From Bradyrhizobium guangdongense (lineage in GTDB: Bacteria; Pseudomonadota; Alphaproteobacteria; Rhizobiales; Xanthobacteraceae): DNA of 64,000 nucleotides. The position numbers and the translations under genes are program-made. The stretch's first letter is position 1. Each line of letters starts with the position of its first letter. A model generated the notes under the pieces. That model did no database searches. It saw only the letters and a program-made list of their open reading frames with translations, and had not been told where the DNA came from. Below, piece after piece: positions 8,186 through 17,837 of the stretch. The stretch spans positions 744,001 through 808,000 of the forward strand of contig NZ_CP030052.1 of assembly GCF_004114975.1 (NCBI RefSeq), read 5' to 3'.

Positions 8186-8262
8186 ACTAAGTAAACTAGC
8201 GCATATTCAAACTATATCCAAGGTTTAAGTTCTATCCATTTCCCATGGCCAGACTAAGTAAA
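8186..8262. promoter_or_regulatory. Direct repeat ACTAAGTAAA upstream of the AbiE operon
   Basis: ACTAAGTAAA occurs at 8186-8195, touching the AbiEi start codon, and again at 8253-8262, with an AT-rich stretch in between that could hold the promoter. This arrangement fits autoregulation by the AbiEi protein. Binding is inferred only from position and repetition. Confidence 0.4.
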
Positions 8263-8500
8263 ATCGTCGTCATACAAACTCACCTCGGGATCCAAAGTTG
8301 ACGCGCGTTCCTATTTTGTTCTATTCTGGACTACATTCGTGCGAGGCTGCTCGTGCACGCGTTCGGGTAGATCGACGTGTCGGTGGAAAACCCGCCGGCC
8401 AAGGTCGAAATCGACGACGCGTATGTGGACATGAAGTCGAGCGACATCGCAATCACGCACAGATCATGTTGAATCCGGTTGCAACGATGATGGGGAATTC

Positions 8501-9776
8501 ATGAGTTTCAAAGCAACCGGCGCTTCGCACGAGGCGACCCTACATTGCCCCAACTGCAATCACGAGATCCGTCTGACGGAGTCATTGGCCGCTCCCCTCC
8601 TCGCTGAAACCCGTCAGCGCTTTCAACAGCAGCTGGCCAGCAAAGATGCAGAGATGGAGCGTAAGACAGAGGCACTGCGGCTGGAACGCGAGCAGGTCGC
8701 TAAGGACCGCGAGCAAATCGAGGATCACGTTGCGAAGCGATTGACCGCCGAACGTGCCCAGTTGGTCGCGGCCGAAAGCAAGAAGGCGCGAGAGGCGGCC
8801 GCCGCCGAGCTGCAGGCGAAGGAAGCGGAAGCTGCGGAGCTGCGAGCCAACCTGCTTACCAACAACGCAAAGCTTGCCGAGGCCCAAAAACAGCAAGCCG
8901 AACTGATGCGACAGCAGCGCGCACTCGAAGAGGAAAAGCGCGAACTCGACCTGACAATAGAGAAGCGCGTGCAGGCCTCAATCAGCGAAATCCAGATCAA
9001 GGCCAGGCACGAAGCCGACGAGGCTGCGCGCTTGCGCGTTGCCGAGAAAGACCAGACCATCGAGTCGATGACGCGCACGATCGAGGAACTTAAGCGAAAG
9101 GCCGAGCAGGGATCACAGCAATCCCAAGGGGAAGTGCTCGAACTCGAGCTCGAAGATCTTCTGCGCGGACGCTTTCCGACAGATTCGATTGAGCCGGTGG
9201 GAAAAGGTGAGCTCGGGGCGGACGTAATTCAGCAAGTAAATGGTGCTATCGGCCAATCTGCCGGCATCATCCTTTGGGAAACTAAACGCACCAAGGCATG
9301 GAGTGACGTGTGGCTCGCCAAATTACGTGACGACCAGCGCCGTTCCGGCGCCGACGTCGCTCTGATCATCTCCCACGCGCTGCCGAAACAAATCGAGCAA
9401 TTTGACCTCGTCGACGGCGTATGGGTGGCTCATCCGCGTTGCGCATTGCCGGTCGCCGTGGCGCTCCGCCAGGGTCTGATCGACGTGAGCAGCTCACGCC
9501 TCGTTCAGCAGGGCCAGCAGACCAAGATGGAGCAGGTCTATCACTACCTGACAGGCACGAAGTTTCGACAGCGGGTCGAAGCTGTCGTTGAGAAATTCAA
9601 CGATATGCGCGAGGATCTCGACAAGGAGCGCAAGTTTATGGGCCGGCCAATGGGCCAAGCGGGAAACCCAAATCCTGGCCGTCATCGATTCGACCGTGGG
9701 CATGGTCGGCGACCTGCAGGCAATTGCCGGCAAGGCCATGCCGGAGATTCCCAGCCTAGATGCTCCGCTGTTGTAG
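8501..9776 (+). pseudogene. DUF2130-domain protein with zinc ribbon and coiled coil, frameshifted near the C-terminus
   Basis: The ATG at 8501 opens a protein with an N-terminal zinc-ribbon-like CPNCNHEIRL, a long charged coiled coil (residues about 35-205) and the DUF2130 domain (VLELELEDLLRGRFPTD, IILWETKRTKAWSDVWLAKL, LIISHALP). DUF2130 resembles PD-(D/E)xK-type nuclease folds and occurs in defence islands; its role is not established. One extra base near 9650 (GGCCGGCCAATGG) shifts the frame. In the alternative frame the family C-terminus resumes (QWAKRETQILAVIDS, then AIAGKAMPEIPSLDAPLL) and stops at 9776. Without the indel the protein would be about 425 residues. Confidence 0.75.
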
Positions 9777-10192
9777 AACGCTGTCGAGGCCGAACGGAAA
9801 ACTGGGTGATCCGTCCCCTACCCTCTTTGCGCTGCATCCAGCGATTGGGCTCGATCGCCATTGATGGCGAATACTAAAGCGGAAAACGATCAGCTGTTGC
9901 GACGATAGATAAAGGTGACCGGCTTCAAACGGTCGTTCTCTGGCTTCCACGGACGCTGCAAGTCGATCTTTCCCCCTGATTTCTTGCGTCGGCCCAAGGT
10001 GATACCGTGAAGGACAAACAGCACGCAGTCGTGCAGTGGATTCTGCGCGTGCCCTTACTTCGTTCGCCGTCAGCACGATCTGCTCACCAGCCGTCGTGGT
10101 CTAGTCGGCCAGGCAACAAGGTCCTTGCCTCCGAACTGGACCACTTTAGCATAGCTGTGTTCTTTGCGCCGGGTTGGAACTGCGACAAGGGT
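9777..10192. other. No recognisable gene
   Basis: This stretch between the DUF2130 gene and the ATPase remnant holds only short reading frames without family-like sequence on either strand. I see no repeats or RNA gene. Confidence 0.4.
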
Positions 10193-11445
10193 TCATCGGC
10201 ATAGTCGTTGCAGCCCAGCCAGATGGGTAGGGTCTACGGCCTCCATCATCGCGATCAAGGCCGCCGTGGCAGCCTTACTCTCCTCCAGCGTCATAGAGGA
10301 AAACCCGATTAGGTCATCGATGTTATCGGAGTGCGATTCCAGTTGCACGAGACGTTCCAGCGCGGCCAGGCGCTCGCCGTCGAGCGTAGCATGATCTTTT
10401 CGCAACTGGCCCATCTTCGAAGCGAAACCTGCACTTCCCGGGCACCGGAACGCTAAGAAAACGTCGAGCACTCGCCGAAGTACATTCGGCATCATGTAGG
10501 CGTATTCGTAGTCTGGATCTGCGCTGGCGTTGAACTTCAGGACGTGATCCACCAAGTAGTGGTATTCAGACTCATCCTCACGGAGCAGCTTTGACATCTC
10601 AACAATAGCTGTTGAGCGTCCGTCCAGCCCTTTTGGAATTTTGACATCTAAAAACAGGAGGCTTGCCGTAGGCGGGGTCGCTTCGTTGCGAGGTTTGTGG
10701 AAACCCTTCCAGGCTTTCTTGAACTCGTTCATGCAGTTTTGGTTGTGTGTCAAAACGAACACCTGAGCTGCATTCCCAAGCCGACTTAAAAGAAGGGAAC
10801 ACGCTTAGTTCAACGCTCTGCTGTCCAGGCTAGAAATCGGATCATCCACGACGAGGATACGGTCCTTGATCGAACGCCCTTCAGCCTCAAGCCTTGAAAG
10901 GAAATAGCAGAGTGCGATCGCCGTCTTCTCCCCTTCGCTAGGACTGCTGTCTATCGGCCTACCGCGACGGTGGATTTCATAGCCTTTTTCTACGCTTGCA
11001 ATAGAAAGTTCCTTGTGGCCAAGGTAGGCCTCGATCAAGCGATTGATTTTCTCCGCAGCCTGACCGTGCTCTTTGATCCGAGATCGCAAGTCCGTGGCTT
11101 GCTCTTGAAGTTGATTGTAACTGAGCGTCCTAGCATCAACGTCCGTTTTGGCTTCGCTCACCGCGTCGCACGCGTTCTGAAACTCCTGGGATTTGTCAGC
11201 CAAATGGTGGCGCCTCAGAGCAAGACGGGCTTCATCCTGCCGTTGGGTGAATTGCGCGAAGGTCTCGTTGTGCTGCTTGATGGCAGCGTTGAGCGTGCCC
11301 ACCCAGGCGTTTACCAAGCCCAACGTCACGGCGATCGTCTCGTCGTCGTTCCACGCCAGTTCCTCCCGTAGCGCAATTGTCGGTCGGGCTAACTTTGCGT
11401 CGATGGCGGCAACCGCCGGACTGAGAACTGTCTCGACCGCTTCTA
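10193..11445 (-). pseudogene. AAA_13/RloC-PrrC-like ATPase, C-terminal part, with a nonsense codon
   Basis: The frame runs from the IS junction at about 11445 down to 10193. It shows a coiled-coil segment, then the ABC-type signature SSPSEGEKTAIALCYFLSRL, Walker B DRILVVDDPISSLD and the switch His in FVLTHNQNCMNEF, followed by a helical C-terminal domain. At 10803-10805 a TAA stop stands where a Tyr codon is expected (LDSRALN-stop-ACSLLL), and the frame continues unchanged beyond it, so this is a point nonsense mutation. AAA_13 proteins include the RloC and PrrC anticodon nucleases that respond to phage. The catalytic region cannot be assigned here. Confidence 0.72.
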
Positions 11446-11877
11446 GCAGGCTGCTGAAAAAGTCGTTTCGTGAGGCGGCTGGAGTGTGATTCTGTGCATG
11501 CGGTTGATTCCTTTCGATTGAGGAACGGGATGCGCGGCGAAGATGAGCATGCGGAACGCCTTTTTAGCTACGTGCGGCTGGAGACCCGGATCCCGGCGGA
11601 CCATCCGCTGCGAGCGATCCGGGAACTCGTTGATGCGGCGCTGAAGGATTTGTCGCGGTCGTTTGATCGGCTGTATGCCCGCGAAGGACGGCCATCGATC
11701 CCTCCGGAGCGGCTGTTGCGAGCGCTGTTGCTGCAGGCGTTCTACACGGTGCGGTCGGAACGGCATGATGGAGCAGCTTGACTACAACCTGCTGTTTCGC
11801 TGGTTCGTCGGCTTGTCTGCGGACGATTCGGTGTGGGACGCGACCGTGTTCTGCAAGAACCGCGATCGGCTTCCCTG
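11446..11877 (+). mobile_element. IS5/IS1182-type element, 5' fragment with frameshifted transposase
   Basis: The end sequence (GCTGCTGAAAAAGTCG) is followed at 11530 by a transposase N-terminus (MRGEDEHAERLFSYVRLE, DHPLRAIRELVDAALKDL, RPSIPPERLLRALLLQAFY). A two-base loss near 11773 breaks the frame, after which MEQLDYNLLFRWFVGLS resumes. Coding similarity stops abruptly at about 11877, where the ATPase sequence begins on the other strand. Only about a quarter of a full element is present and no second end is seen. It interrupts the AAA_13 gene, and its 3' loss was probably accompanied by loss of the middle of that gene. Confidence 0.72.
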
Positions 11878-12210
11878 CCGCAGCTCTGTTGAGACTGTAC
11901 GAGCATGCGCACGCTTGAAGTTTGCTAGCTGTTGCTCCTTTGCGCGAAAGAGCGCTTCTGCCGCGATCTTGCGTTCGTTGGCAACCGGTAGCGCTGCCTC
12001 CTTCTTTGCAAGCTCGGCGGCTAACTCGGCCTGTTCTCGGCCGATGTAGAAGACGGGTTTGGCCCGACCAGCCGACCATTGCAGATTCAGGTCGATGAAA
12101 TCTTCATTGAAGACTGCAAGGCGATTGCTCAAGCTATTGCCCGCACCCGCCTTTACCGTCGTTCCTTCGCTTGTCACAAACTCGAACTCGCAACCAGCGG
12201 GTACCCGCAG
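11878..12210 (-). pseudogene. AAA_13/RloC-like ATPase, N-terminal part beyond the IS fragment
   Basis: On the minus strand the frame from 12210 reads CEFEFVTSEGTTVKAG, then LAVFNEDFIDLNL and KPVFYIGREQAELAAELAKK. This is the segment that follows Walker A in AAA_13 ATPases (an FNxDF motif, then PVFxxG and a coiled coil). A TAG at 12211-12213 closes the frame upstream, and no Walker A loop is visible before it, so the start of the gene has decayed too. It belongs with the C-terminal part at 10193-11445. The central coiled coil is missing. Confidence 0.65.
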
Positions 12211-12306
12211 CTATACCCGCTACATGCGTGTCGCTAAGCTGAAGTCGGTCTGATCAGTCGGAGACCGACACTGCTTCAACTGTTCGACAGATGGTTCAAT
12301 GCTGGC

Positions 12307-13053
12307 TTACTTGTTGCGATCTCTGACCGCGCGGAATTTCGCAATCGCCGCTTCTCCATGGTGAAGTGTGGCGTCGAGAAGATCGCGATAACCCACGGCG
12401 CTCATGATATCCGTGGGAAGCCCCTTATACTTCTCGGTGGGATCGGGAATATTCTTGAGCGGCAGCGGTGGATAACTGCTATGGCGGAGAATCCTCGAAT
12501 AAGTAGCCATCGACATCGCGAACCAGCCGAGGGGATCGAGCTCATCCTTCAATTGAAGATATTCGTTTTGATCGGCCTCAGGCCAATGGGGAAACGAGGG
12601 CGGCAGGAACGGCTCGGAAAAGCCCATCAGCGGATCGAGCTTCGCTGTGATCACCGGAGTGAAACAATTTTCGAGCCAACTCGGCTCGAACGCGTTCTGA
12701 AACTGATCCCAGGTGACCAACTCGACATTTGTCATCTGCGCGGCATCGCGGGCTCCCGACTGAAAGCCCGAACTCGAGATGATGTAGCCCTTGTGGGCGC
12801 CGACATCCGTCATCACGCTGCGAAAGGAATGAACCACGGTTTGGGGAACGGCGGCCCTCCAATGCTTGCACCCACAAAGGATGATGTATTTTCGTCCTTT
12901 CAGAGTTTCCTCGGCATAGACGTCGATTTCCGCTTGGCCACGAACAAGCTTCACCTTTTTTTCGATTTCGACGGCAAACCCGCATTCCGCCAAGATGCGT
13001 GCGGACTGTTCCTGAAGATCTTGCCAGCTTGAGGGGGTTCTCGATGTGATCAT
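12307..13053 (-). CDS. Mrr-type restriction endonuclease-like protein
   Basis: A 248-residue protein beginning MITSRTPSSWQDLQEQSARI. Residues about 10-115 look like an Mrr_cat PD-(D/E)xK nuclease: AEIDVYAEE supplies the acidic residues and CGCKHW the lysine motif, followed by the helix-strand GAHKGYIISSSGF. The C-terminal half (PHWPEADQNEYLQLKDEL and following) is unassigned. Mrr-like enzymes cut modified foreign DNA or act as stand-alone DNA effectors. No methylase or recognition subunit lies next to it, in keeping with a type IV-like enzyme. The gene appears intact within a run of broken defence genes. Confidence 0.72.
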   Translation of the reverse strand: MITSRTPSSWQDLQEQSARILAECGFAVEIEKKVKLVRGQAEIDVYAEETLKGRKYIILCGCKHWRAAVPQTVVHSFRSVMTDVGAHKGYIISSSGFQSGARDAAQMTNVELVTWDQFQNAFEPSWLENCFTPVITAKLDPLMGFSEPFLPPSFPHWPEADQNEYLQLKDELDPLGWFAMSMATYSRILRHSSYPPLPLKNIPDPTEKYKGLPTDIMSAVGYRDLLDATLHHGEAAIAKFRAVRDRNK

Positions 13054-13104
13054 GCGAAAGGCGATTGAATGAACATAGCCGACGATGGACAGGGCGGCGG
13101 CGCA

Positions 13105-14111
13105 TCAATGTCGCTCGTTGGCACGCTTCTGCAAATCTGCGCAGCGCATCATCAGACCGGCAAAAGGCATGGCGTCGCCGAGAAGCAAACCGGCATCGAC
13201 CATCTTCTGATAGTCGGCCTCAAGTTCTTTGCGCATTTCACCGTCAGGGACGAGCTGGAGTTTGCCGGAAACGGCGGCATGATAGTCAATCACGTTGCCG
13301 TCCCGATCTTTTGTGCGAAAGAATTTGCTTTTCCAGTCGGCGACTTCGTTTGCGAGATCCTGATCGTCGAATGCAGCCTTGGCATAGCCAGCATCATCAA
13401 GCTTCACAAGGTCATGCCAATGGCGGGAGATGCGATCGCCTTTGATGCCTTGGGCGCAAAGGACGTGGACGGCGGTGGCTTTCTCCCAGAAGGTGCGCTG
13501 AGGCAGCATGATCTTGGGCGCCGCTGCCGAAAACGATAATTCCGGCAGATAAGATGCTGCGTCGCATGTGACCTGGCGTATCTCGGCCGGCTCGCCGGTT
13601 GATCGAGCACCGAATTCGAGTTTGACGGACGGCGCTACATATTCGGAACCTTCGGAGACTTGGTGATAGTCGATATAGATCACATCCGCATCGACGCGGA
13701 ATTTTACATTCACACCCGTCGCCGCGGCATGTTGCTGTAGAACCGGCAGGGCTTCATCTTTGACCCACACGACTAACTTTTCGCGCGCAGCCTTCGTCCA
13801 TTTGTCGGCTTGGGCGCGTGTCTCGGGTATCGGGTGATCGCCTTTGGCGAGTTCGGGAATGATCTGACGAACGTCGTAGGTGAGATCGATATCTTCGGAG
13901 AAGCGCTGGATGATGCCATAACCTTTTGAGAGCGAGGTGCCGCCCTTGAAAACGAGATGTTCGCCGAGCTTCGTTTCAAACAGGCCCTGCAAGGCCCATA
14001 CGACCCAACTATCTTTTTCAAGCAAATGAATGGGTCGGCTGAGGCGGTGGCAGCAACGCCAAGTGCCTCAAGCCGATCTTCGGCAGAAAACGTCAGAAAG
14101 GATTCAGCCAT
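13105..14111 (-). pseudogene. Second AbiEii/AbiGii-family nucleotidyltransferase toxin, N-terminal frameshift
   Basis: The expected start is ATG 14111 (MAESFLTFSAEDRLEALGVA). After about 24 residues the frame shifts by one base near 14035-14060. From there the -1 neighbour frame carries the family sequence (HLLEKDSWVVWALQGLF, then EHLVFKGGTSLSKGYG and RFSEDIDLTYDV) to the stop at 13105. The KGGTSLSK loop and the D-x-D pair are the nucleotidyltransferase site. A shortened product could start at an internal ATG but would lack the leading helix. The paired antitoxin gene upstream overlaps by eight bases and is intact. Confidence 0.75.
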
Positions 14112-14703
14112 AGCTTAGCAGCGATTGGCTGATCGATTTTGACATCCACGCAGGCAGAGCGGGGCGCACGGCGATGAGGTCTTGCAACGTTTCCGCCGAC
14201 AATTTCTGCTTAAGGACCCGCAGCGCATCGTTCGCTTGCCGTTTGCCGAGCCATTCCAAGGCGCGAATGGCTTGCCCGGCAGCCGGCTTTGCCGGAAACA
14301 GCATCCATTCTGGCGCATGCTTCACCTCAACGGTTTGTGCGCCGAGCTTAAGCTCCCGGTCAGGACCAGACGTCAGATAGACGAGTTTCGTTGGCACCTG
14401 GGTCGTAAGACCAAGTGCGTTTGCAGCTGCTGCCCCGTGCGGGACGATTGTTTCGGCACGCGTGGCAGCGAGCGCTTGGACGACTTTCTCCGCTTGCGGT
14501 GCGCGTACACCGAACCGGGTTTTGACCGGCAGGACGTAGAACCCATGAGCAAGGCGCATCAGCTCGTTGCGCTCAGAAAGCCTTTTCAGAGCTTGATCGA
14601 CCGCTGCACGGCTCCCCAAATGCAAAGCATCCTTAGCACCAATCAAGGCGCCTTCGGGCAATGTTCGGGCATATTCCAGAATGCGCTCAGCTACGGTCTG
14701 CAT
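14104..14703 (-). CDS. DUF6088/AbiEi-like antitoxin
   Basis: About 199 residues from ATG 14703, chosen because AGGAGGAGGGG lies just upstream of it while the in-frame upstream ATG at 14754 would place the inverted repeat inside the coding region. The N-terminal winged helix (LPEGALIGAKDALHLGSRAA, LKRLSERNELMRLAHGFY) and TETIVPHGAAAANALGL-type block (here RAETIVPHGAAAANALGL) match the DUF6088 family, partners of AbiEii toxins. It probably neutralises the toxin and represses its own promoter through the perfect repeat at 14718-14747. Confidence 0.8.
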   Translation of the reverse strand: MQTVAERILEYARTLPEGALIGAKDALHLGSRAAVDQALKRLSERNELMRLAHGFYVLPVKTRFGVRAPQAEKVVQALAATRAETIVPHGAAAANALGLTTQVPTKLVYLTSGPDRELKLGAQTVEVKHAPEWMLFPAKPAAGQAIRALEWLGKRQANDALRVLKQKLSAETLQDLIAVRPALPAWMSKSISQSLLSYG

Positions 14704-14717
14704 GCCCCTCCTCCTAT

Positions 14718-14747
14718 CTGTCAGAAATAGATAGTGATTTCTGACAG
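14718..14747. promoter_or_regulatory. Perfect 11-bp inverted repeat, likely antitoxin operator
   Basis: CTGTCAGAAAT and its exact complement ATTTCTGACAG are separated by eight bases, 15 bases upstream of the antitoxin start. AbiEi-type proteins are known to bind inverted repeats in their promoters. The repeat overlaps where a -10 element would lie. Confidence 0.65.
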
Positions 14748-14924
14748 CCTGCAATACTTAGCATGCTTGCCAAGCAAAATCAGCAGGTTAGCTGCTAAAT
14801 TCATCAAGCAGGTAGGTCGAAACACGCTGGATTTTGTTCCCGAGCGGGCTGATGGATCGCACGCCCGCACCCTAAGATAGTGTCATGAGGAATCCGTCAC
14901 GCAAGCTAATTCACCGAGGTTCCG

Positions 14925-15248
14925 ATGACCCGAATTGATCGTTACTCGCTGGCTGTCGTGCCGCTCGAACAGCTCTTCAATGAAGAGAGCCTGGACATTG
15001 CCATGGGTTTTATTTGGAGCCGAAACGGACGTTTCTATTTGGTCACGAATTGGCACGTCATCACATGCCGGCGATTTCCGACTGGCGAAAACTTGCATAG
15101 CCAAGGCGCGCGGCCGAACAGGTTGCGCGTCTTGTTCAATCTGGGATTTCAGCAATTTGGAAAGCAGGAGCACCTGATAACGATACGTGACGACGACTCT
15201 CGCCCTTGCTGGCTGATCCACCCGAACCGGAATGTCGATGTCGCTGTG
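14925..15248 (+). pseudogene. Trypsin-like serine protease, N-terminal fragment
   Basis: The ATG at 14925 opens MTRIDRYSLAVVPLEQLF, then GFIWSRNGRFYLVTNWHVIT, where WH is the catalytic histidine motif of chymotrypsin-fold proteases. HPNRNVDVAV near residue 105 holds the catalytic aspartate. After about 15248 the protein similarity ends (RGQFSMARD looks random), and no serine motif follows before the Fic gene on the other strand. This is therefore the first half of a cytoplasmic trypsin-like domain cut by a rearrangement. Such peptidases occur as effectors in several defence systems. Confidence 0.6.
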
Positions 15249-15357
15249 AGGGGGCAGTTTTCCATGGCGCGCGACATGTTTCCTGCGCTCCCGCGGCATT
15301 ACGGGTGTCTGGGCGCGCTCAGGGGCGTAACGAGTCTCCTACCACTCACTCCCGCAA

Positions 15358-16551
15358 TCACGTTTCCGGGAACAATCGCGGAAACAGCACATCCAAGGCC
15401 TCAACCGGAAAGCGGAGCGATACCGCGCCCTTGGGCGTGTCTGATCCGAGCACGCCGTCGGCAAGCACGTCAGCAAGCACGCGACGCGCGGTGCGCTCAG
15501 GCAAACCCGTTATCCGGGCGACGTCACCACGCTCGAACTGCCCGCGAACCAGCGCCTCTTCGAGGAGGCGCTTTGCTTCTGGCTTGAGCGTGTCGCTGCG
15601 TTCGACATAGGTGTTTAAGCGCGAGCCTAGGTTATCAAGCTCAAACAGCCCGTCCATGAACTTCACCTGATCAAGACAGACCTGGAGAAACCATAGAACA
15701 AACTCGTTGAGCGCCTTCAGCGAAAGATTGCCCCGTCCGTCGAGGTCTCCCTGTCGTGACGAGTCCGCCATATCCATCATGCGCTTGTACTCGCTCGGCG
15801 ATTTGAGGCCTCGGGCGAGGCCGCGCGAAATCGACCATAACCCGTGTGAACCGATGCCGGCCAGCTGGGCCATAGCGTGGCTCATCAAGCGGCTAACGCG
15901 GCCGTTTCCGTCAGGAAACGGATGGATGTAGTTGAAGCGGTGATGCGCCGCAGGGATCGCCATGATTCGGCCGGCTGTTTTCAGCGGCCTGAAGGCGTAG
16001 CGTTGCTCGAAATAGCGCATAAAGTCGTCAACACGCTCGCTAGATGGCGGAACGTGACGGCCTATCGCAACATCATGCTCAGGCTTCGACCGCCATTCGC
16101 CGGGCACCATCATAAAGGTCGTGTCGTTGCCGCGGATTTGGAGCATATCGCCCGGCGCCCCTCGATAGAATTCACGATGCAACCACTTGATAAACTCCAC
16201 TGAGGCCGGCTCACCGAGCTCGCTGTCGGCGGTAAGGCGATCGATCTCCGTCTGCACGCGTACATGTGCCGCGGCCTCCAGCTGAAGGTTGCGACGGCCC
16301 TCGTCTTGGTCAAGCTCCCCCTCGAGCGCGCGAGCAATGTCCTTTGGCCGCGTGTTATGGCCCTCGATGAGGTTGCTGTAGTAGGTGTTCATCAGCCGCA
16401 CCAAGTTGGCAAGGTTCGCAGCTGTGCGCTGATGAAGCCCGACACCGAGCCTGGCCGAGGCTGCCGACAGGTCGGCAACCACATCCGCGATGGCCTCGGA
16501 CGTTTCCTCAAGCCGCGCCGGCTCAATGCGCTGGGGTGTTTCTATCGCCAT
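15358..16551 (-). CDS. Fic-domain AMP-transferase with winged-helix C-terminus
   Basis: A 397-residue protein. The Fic core motif HPFPDGNGR (residues 210-218) carries the catalytic His and the ATP-binding residues. The inhibitory helix motif SNLIEG (59-64) lies N-terminal, as in class II Fic enzymes, so the protein should restrain itself. The C-terminus ([20 protein letters not shown]) is a winged helix found in the Fic/DUF4172-type transcription-linked group and could bind its own promoter. Fic proteins attach AMP to target hydroxyl groups. No separate antitoxin gene is seen. Five TTGGCC copies lie around and upstream of the start. Confidence 0.88.
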   Translation of the reverse strand: MAIETPQRIEPARLEETSEAIADVVADLSAASARLGVGLHQRTAANLANLVRLMNTYYSNLIEGHNTRPKDIARALEGELDQDEGRRNLQLEAAAHVRVQTEIDRLTADSELGEPASVEFIKWLHREFYRGAPGDMLQIRGNDTTFMMVPGEWRSKPEHDVAIGRHVPPSSERVDDFMRYFEQRYAFRPLKTAGRIMAIPAAHHRFNYIHPFPDGNGRVSRLMSHAMAQLAGIGSHGLWSISRGLARGLKSPSEYKRMMDMADSSRQGDLDGRGNLSLKALNEFVLWFLQVCLDQVKFMDGLFELDNLGSRLNTYVERSDTLKPEAKRLLEEALVRGQFERGDVARITGLPERTARRVLADVLADGVLGSDTPKGAVSLRFPVEALDVLFPRLFPET

Positions 16552-16740
16552 TGGCCGATCTTATCGCAAATTAACTAGCTGATTTTACGCATGAATTTCC
16601 AAATTACAACCGAATTTGGCCCATTTATTGGCCGATCTCCGATTGCGCTTTCGTGACCGCTGGAACTTTCATTCAAGGCATTGACTTTAAAGCATATTTT
16701 AGACCTTTAACGTTTCGATTGGCCGGTATTTTGGCCGGTC
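16549..16740. promoter_or_regulatory. TTGGCC repeat cluster upstream of fic
   Basis: TTGGCC begins at 16551 (at the start codon), 16616, 16628, 16719 and 16731. Four of them form two pairs with the same 12-base step, and most extend to ATTGGCCGAT or TTGGCCGGT. Because the Fic protein ends in a winged helix, these may be autoregulatory sites. This is inference. Confidence 0.4.
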
Positions 16741-16956
16741 CTGCGATCTCTACATGAAAGGTTCTTCATAGGCAGTCCTCTCACCCAACGGCCCTCCTCG
16801 CTGGCCGGTACATACATATGCCTCGCCGCCCACTACGAAAAATACCAGTCCCGACGTACTGGGATGTTTATAATCTTCGCGCGACATATTCGGCAAACTC
16901 GCGCGCCGTGACGTGCGGATAGCGGCCATGACGGCGAGTGCTGCGCTGCGGCGTTC
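16741..16956. other. Upstream flank of fic, no gene seen
   Basis: I see no coding signal between the repeat cluster and the protease remnant, only short random-looking frames. Confidence 0.35.
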
Positions 16957-17781
16957 CTACCCGAGTTCGTGCATCGGCCACGGTCTTGGGCAAACGCCTG
17001 CGTGGCGCTGACCGATGACGGTAAGGAGGCCAAGTAAAGCGCTGCCGCAGACATCACGTTCGCCGATTTGAAGCGAGCCGGCGTCCGCTGGGGCCGCACT
17101 TGGGTCGATGCCCGCGTTACTGTCGTTCGAACCACTGTTGCTCCCCCGAGCGGTTACTCGCGCCCAGAAGAACACGTCGTCGAGGTAGTTCAACGGCAAT
17201 ATCTCGGAGAGTGTCACCCGGTCTCCGGGCTTCAATTGGACGCGCGCGGGCGAGTAGTAGGCGGATCCAGACTCGACGACCGGACAATCGGATCGGAGGT
17301 TGACTGCGATATCCGGGGAAAGCCTCGTGCCCATCAAGAATCCACGCTTATCTGCGTCGAGGAGTATCTGCAGAGTACTCAATCCGAAAGGCATGTCGGG
17401 CGTATTTTTGGCGAGCCGAGCCGAACGTTTTCCGAGAAAGACGCACCCTGAAACCGCGATTTCGATAGCATCTACGGCCGTGCTCGTCGGCCTGGTTCCG
17501 CCGAGCTCGGCCATGCTCGGAATGGCTTTTCGCGCGATCGGTGACGCGGTCGGACCGCTGAGGATCGATGCGAAGCGCGTCACCGGAATTGCGATGCCTT
17601 GCGTCGCGCTGCCCGGCTGGTTGGTCGCTTCGATCATAAGTCCGATCACCCGGCCATCCGAATCCAGCACCGGCGAACCGCTGTCCGATCGGACGTAGTC
17701 GCCGGACAAAGTTATCTTGTCGGCGGTCTCATCGAGAACGCGCGCGGCCTGGGCCGTCGCTTTCGCACTCTCCTCGCGCAA
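16957..17781 (-). pseudogene. Trypsin-like serine protease, C-terminal fragment
   Basis: The 274-residue frame starts MREESAKATAQAARVLDETA and within 40 residues reaches RSDSGSPVLDSDGRVIGLM. This is the catalytic-serine motif and following strand of trypsin-like proteases, then GIAIPVTRFASIL closes the barrel. The histidine and aspartate parts that should precede it are absent. Sequence after residue 80 (VFLGKRSARLAKNTPD, LMGTRLSPDIAVNLRSD) is an unassigned C-terminal extension, and the last 40 residues look degraded. The gene is truncated at its 5' end next to a GFA-family gene. It could be the other half of a protease like the fragment at 14925. Confidence 0.5.
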
Positions 17782-17837
17782 CTAATCTGCTAGCCTAGTG
17801 CTTTGCAGTGAGTCTCGGACGACGATGGGGAATTACT

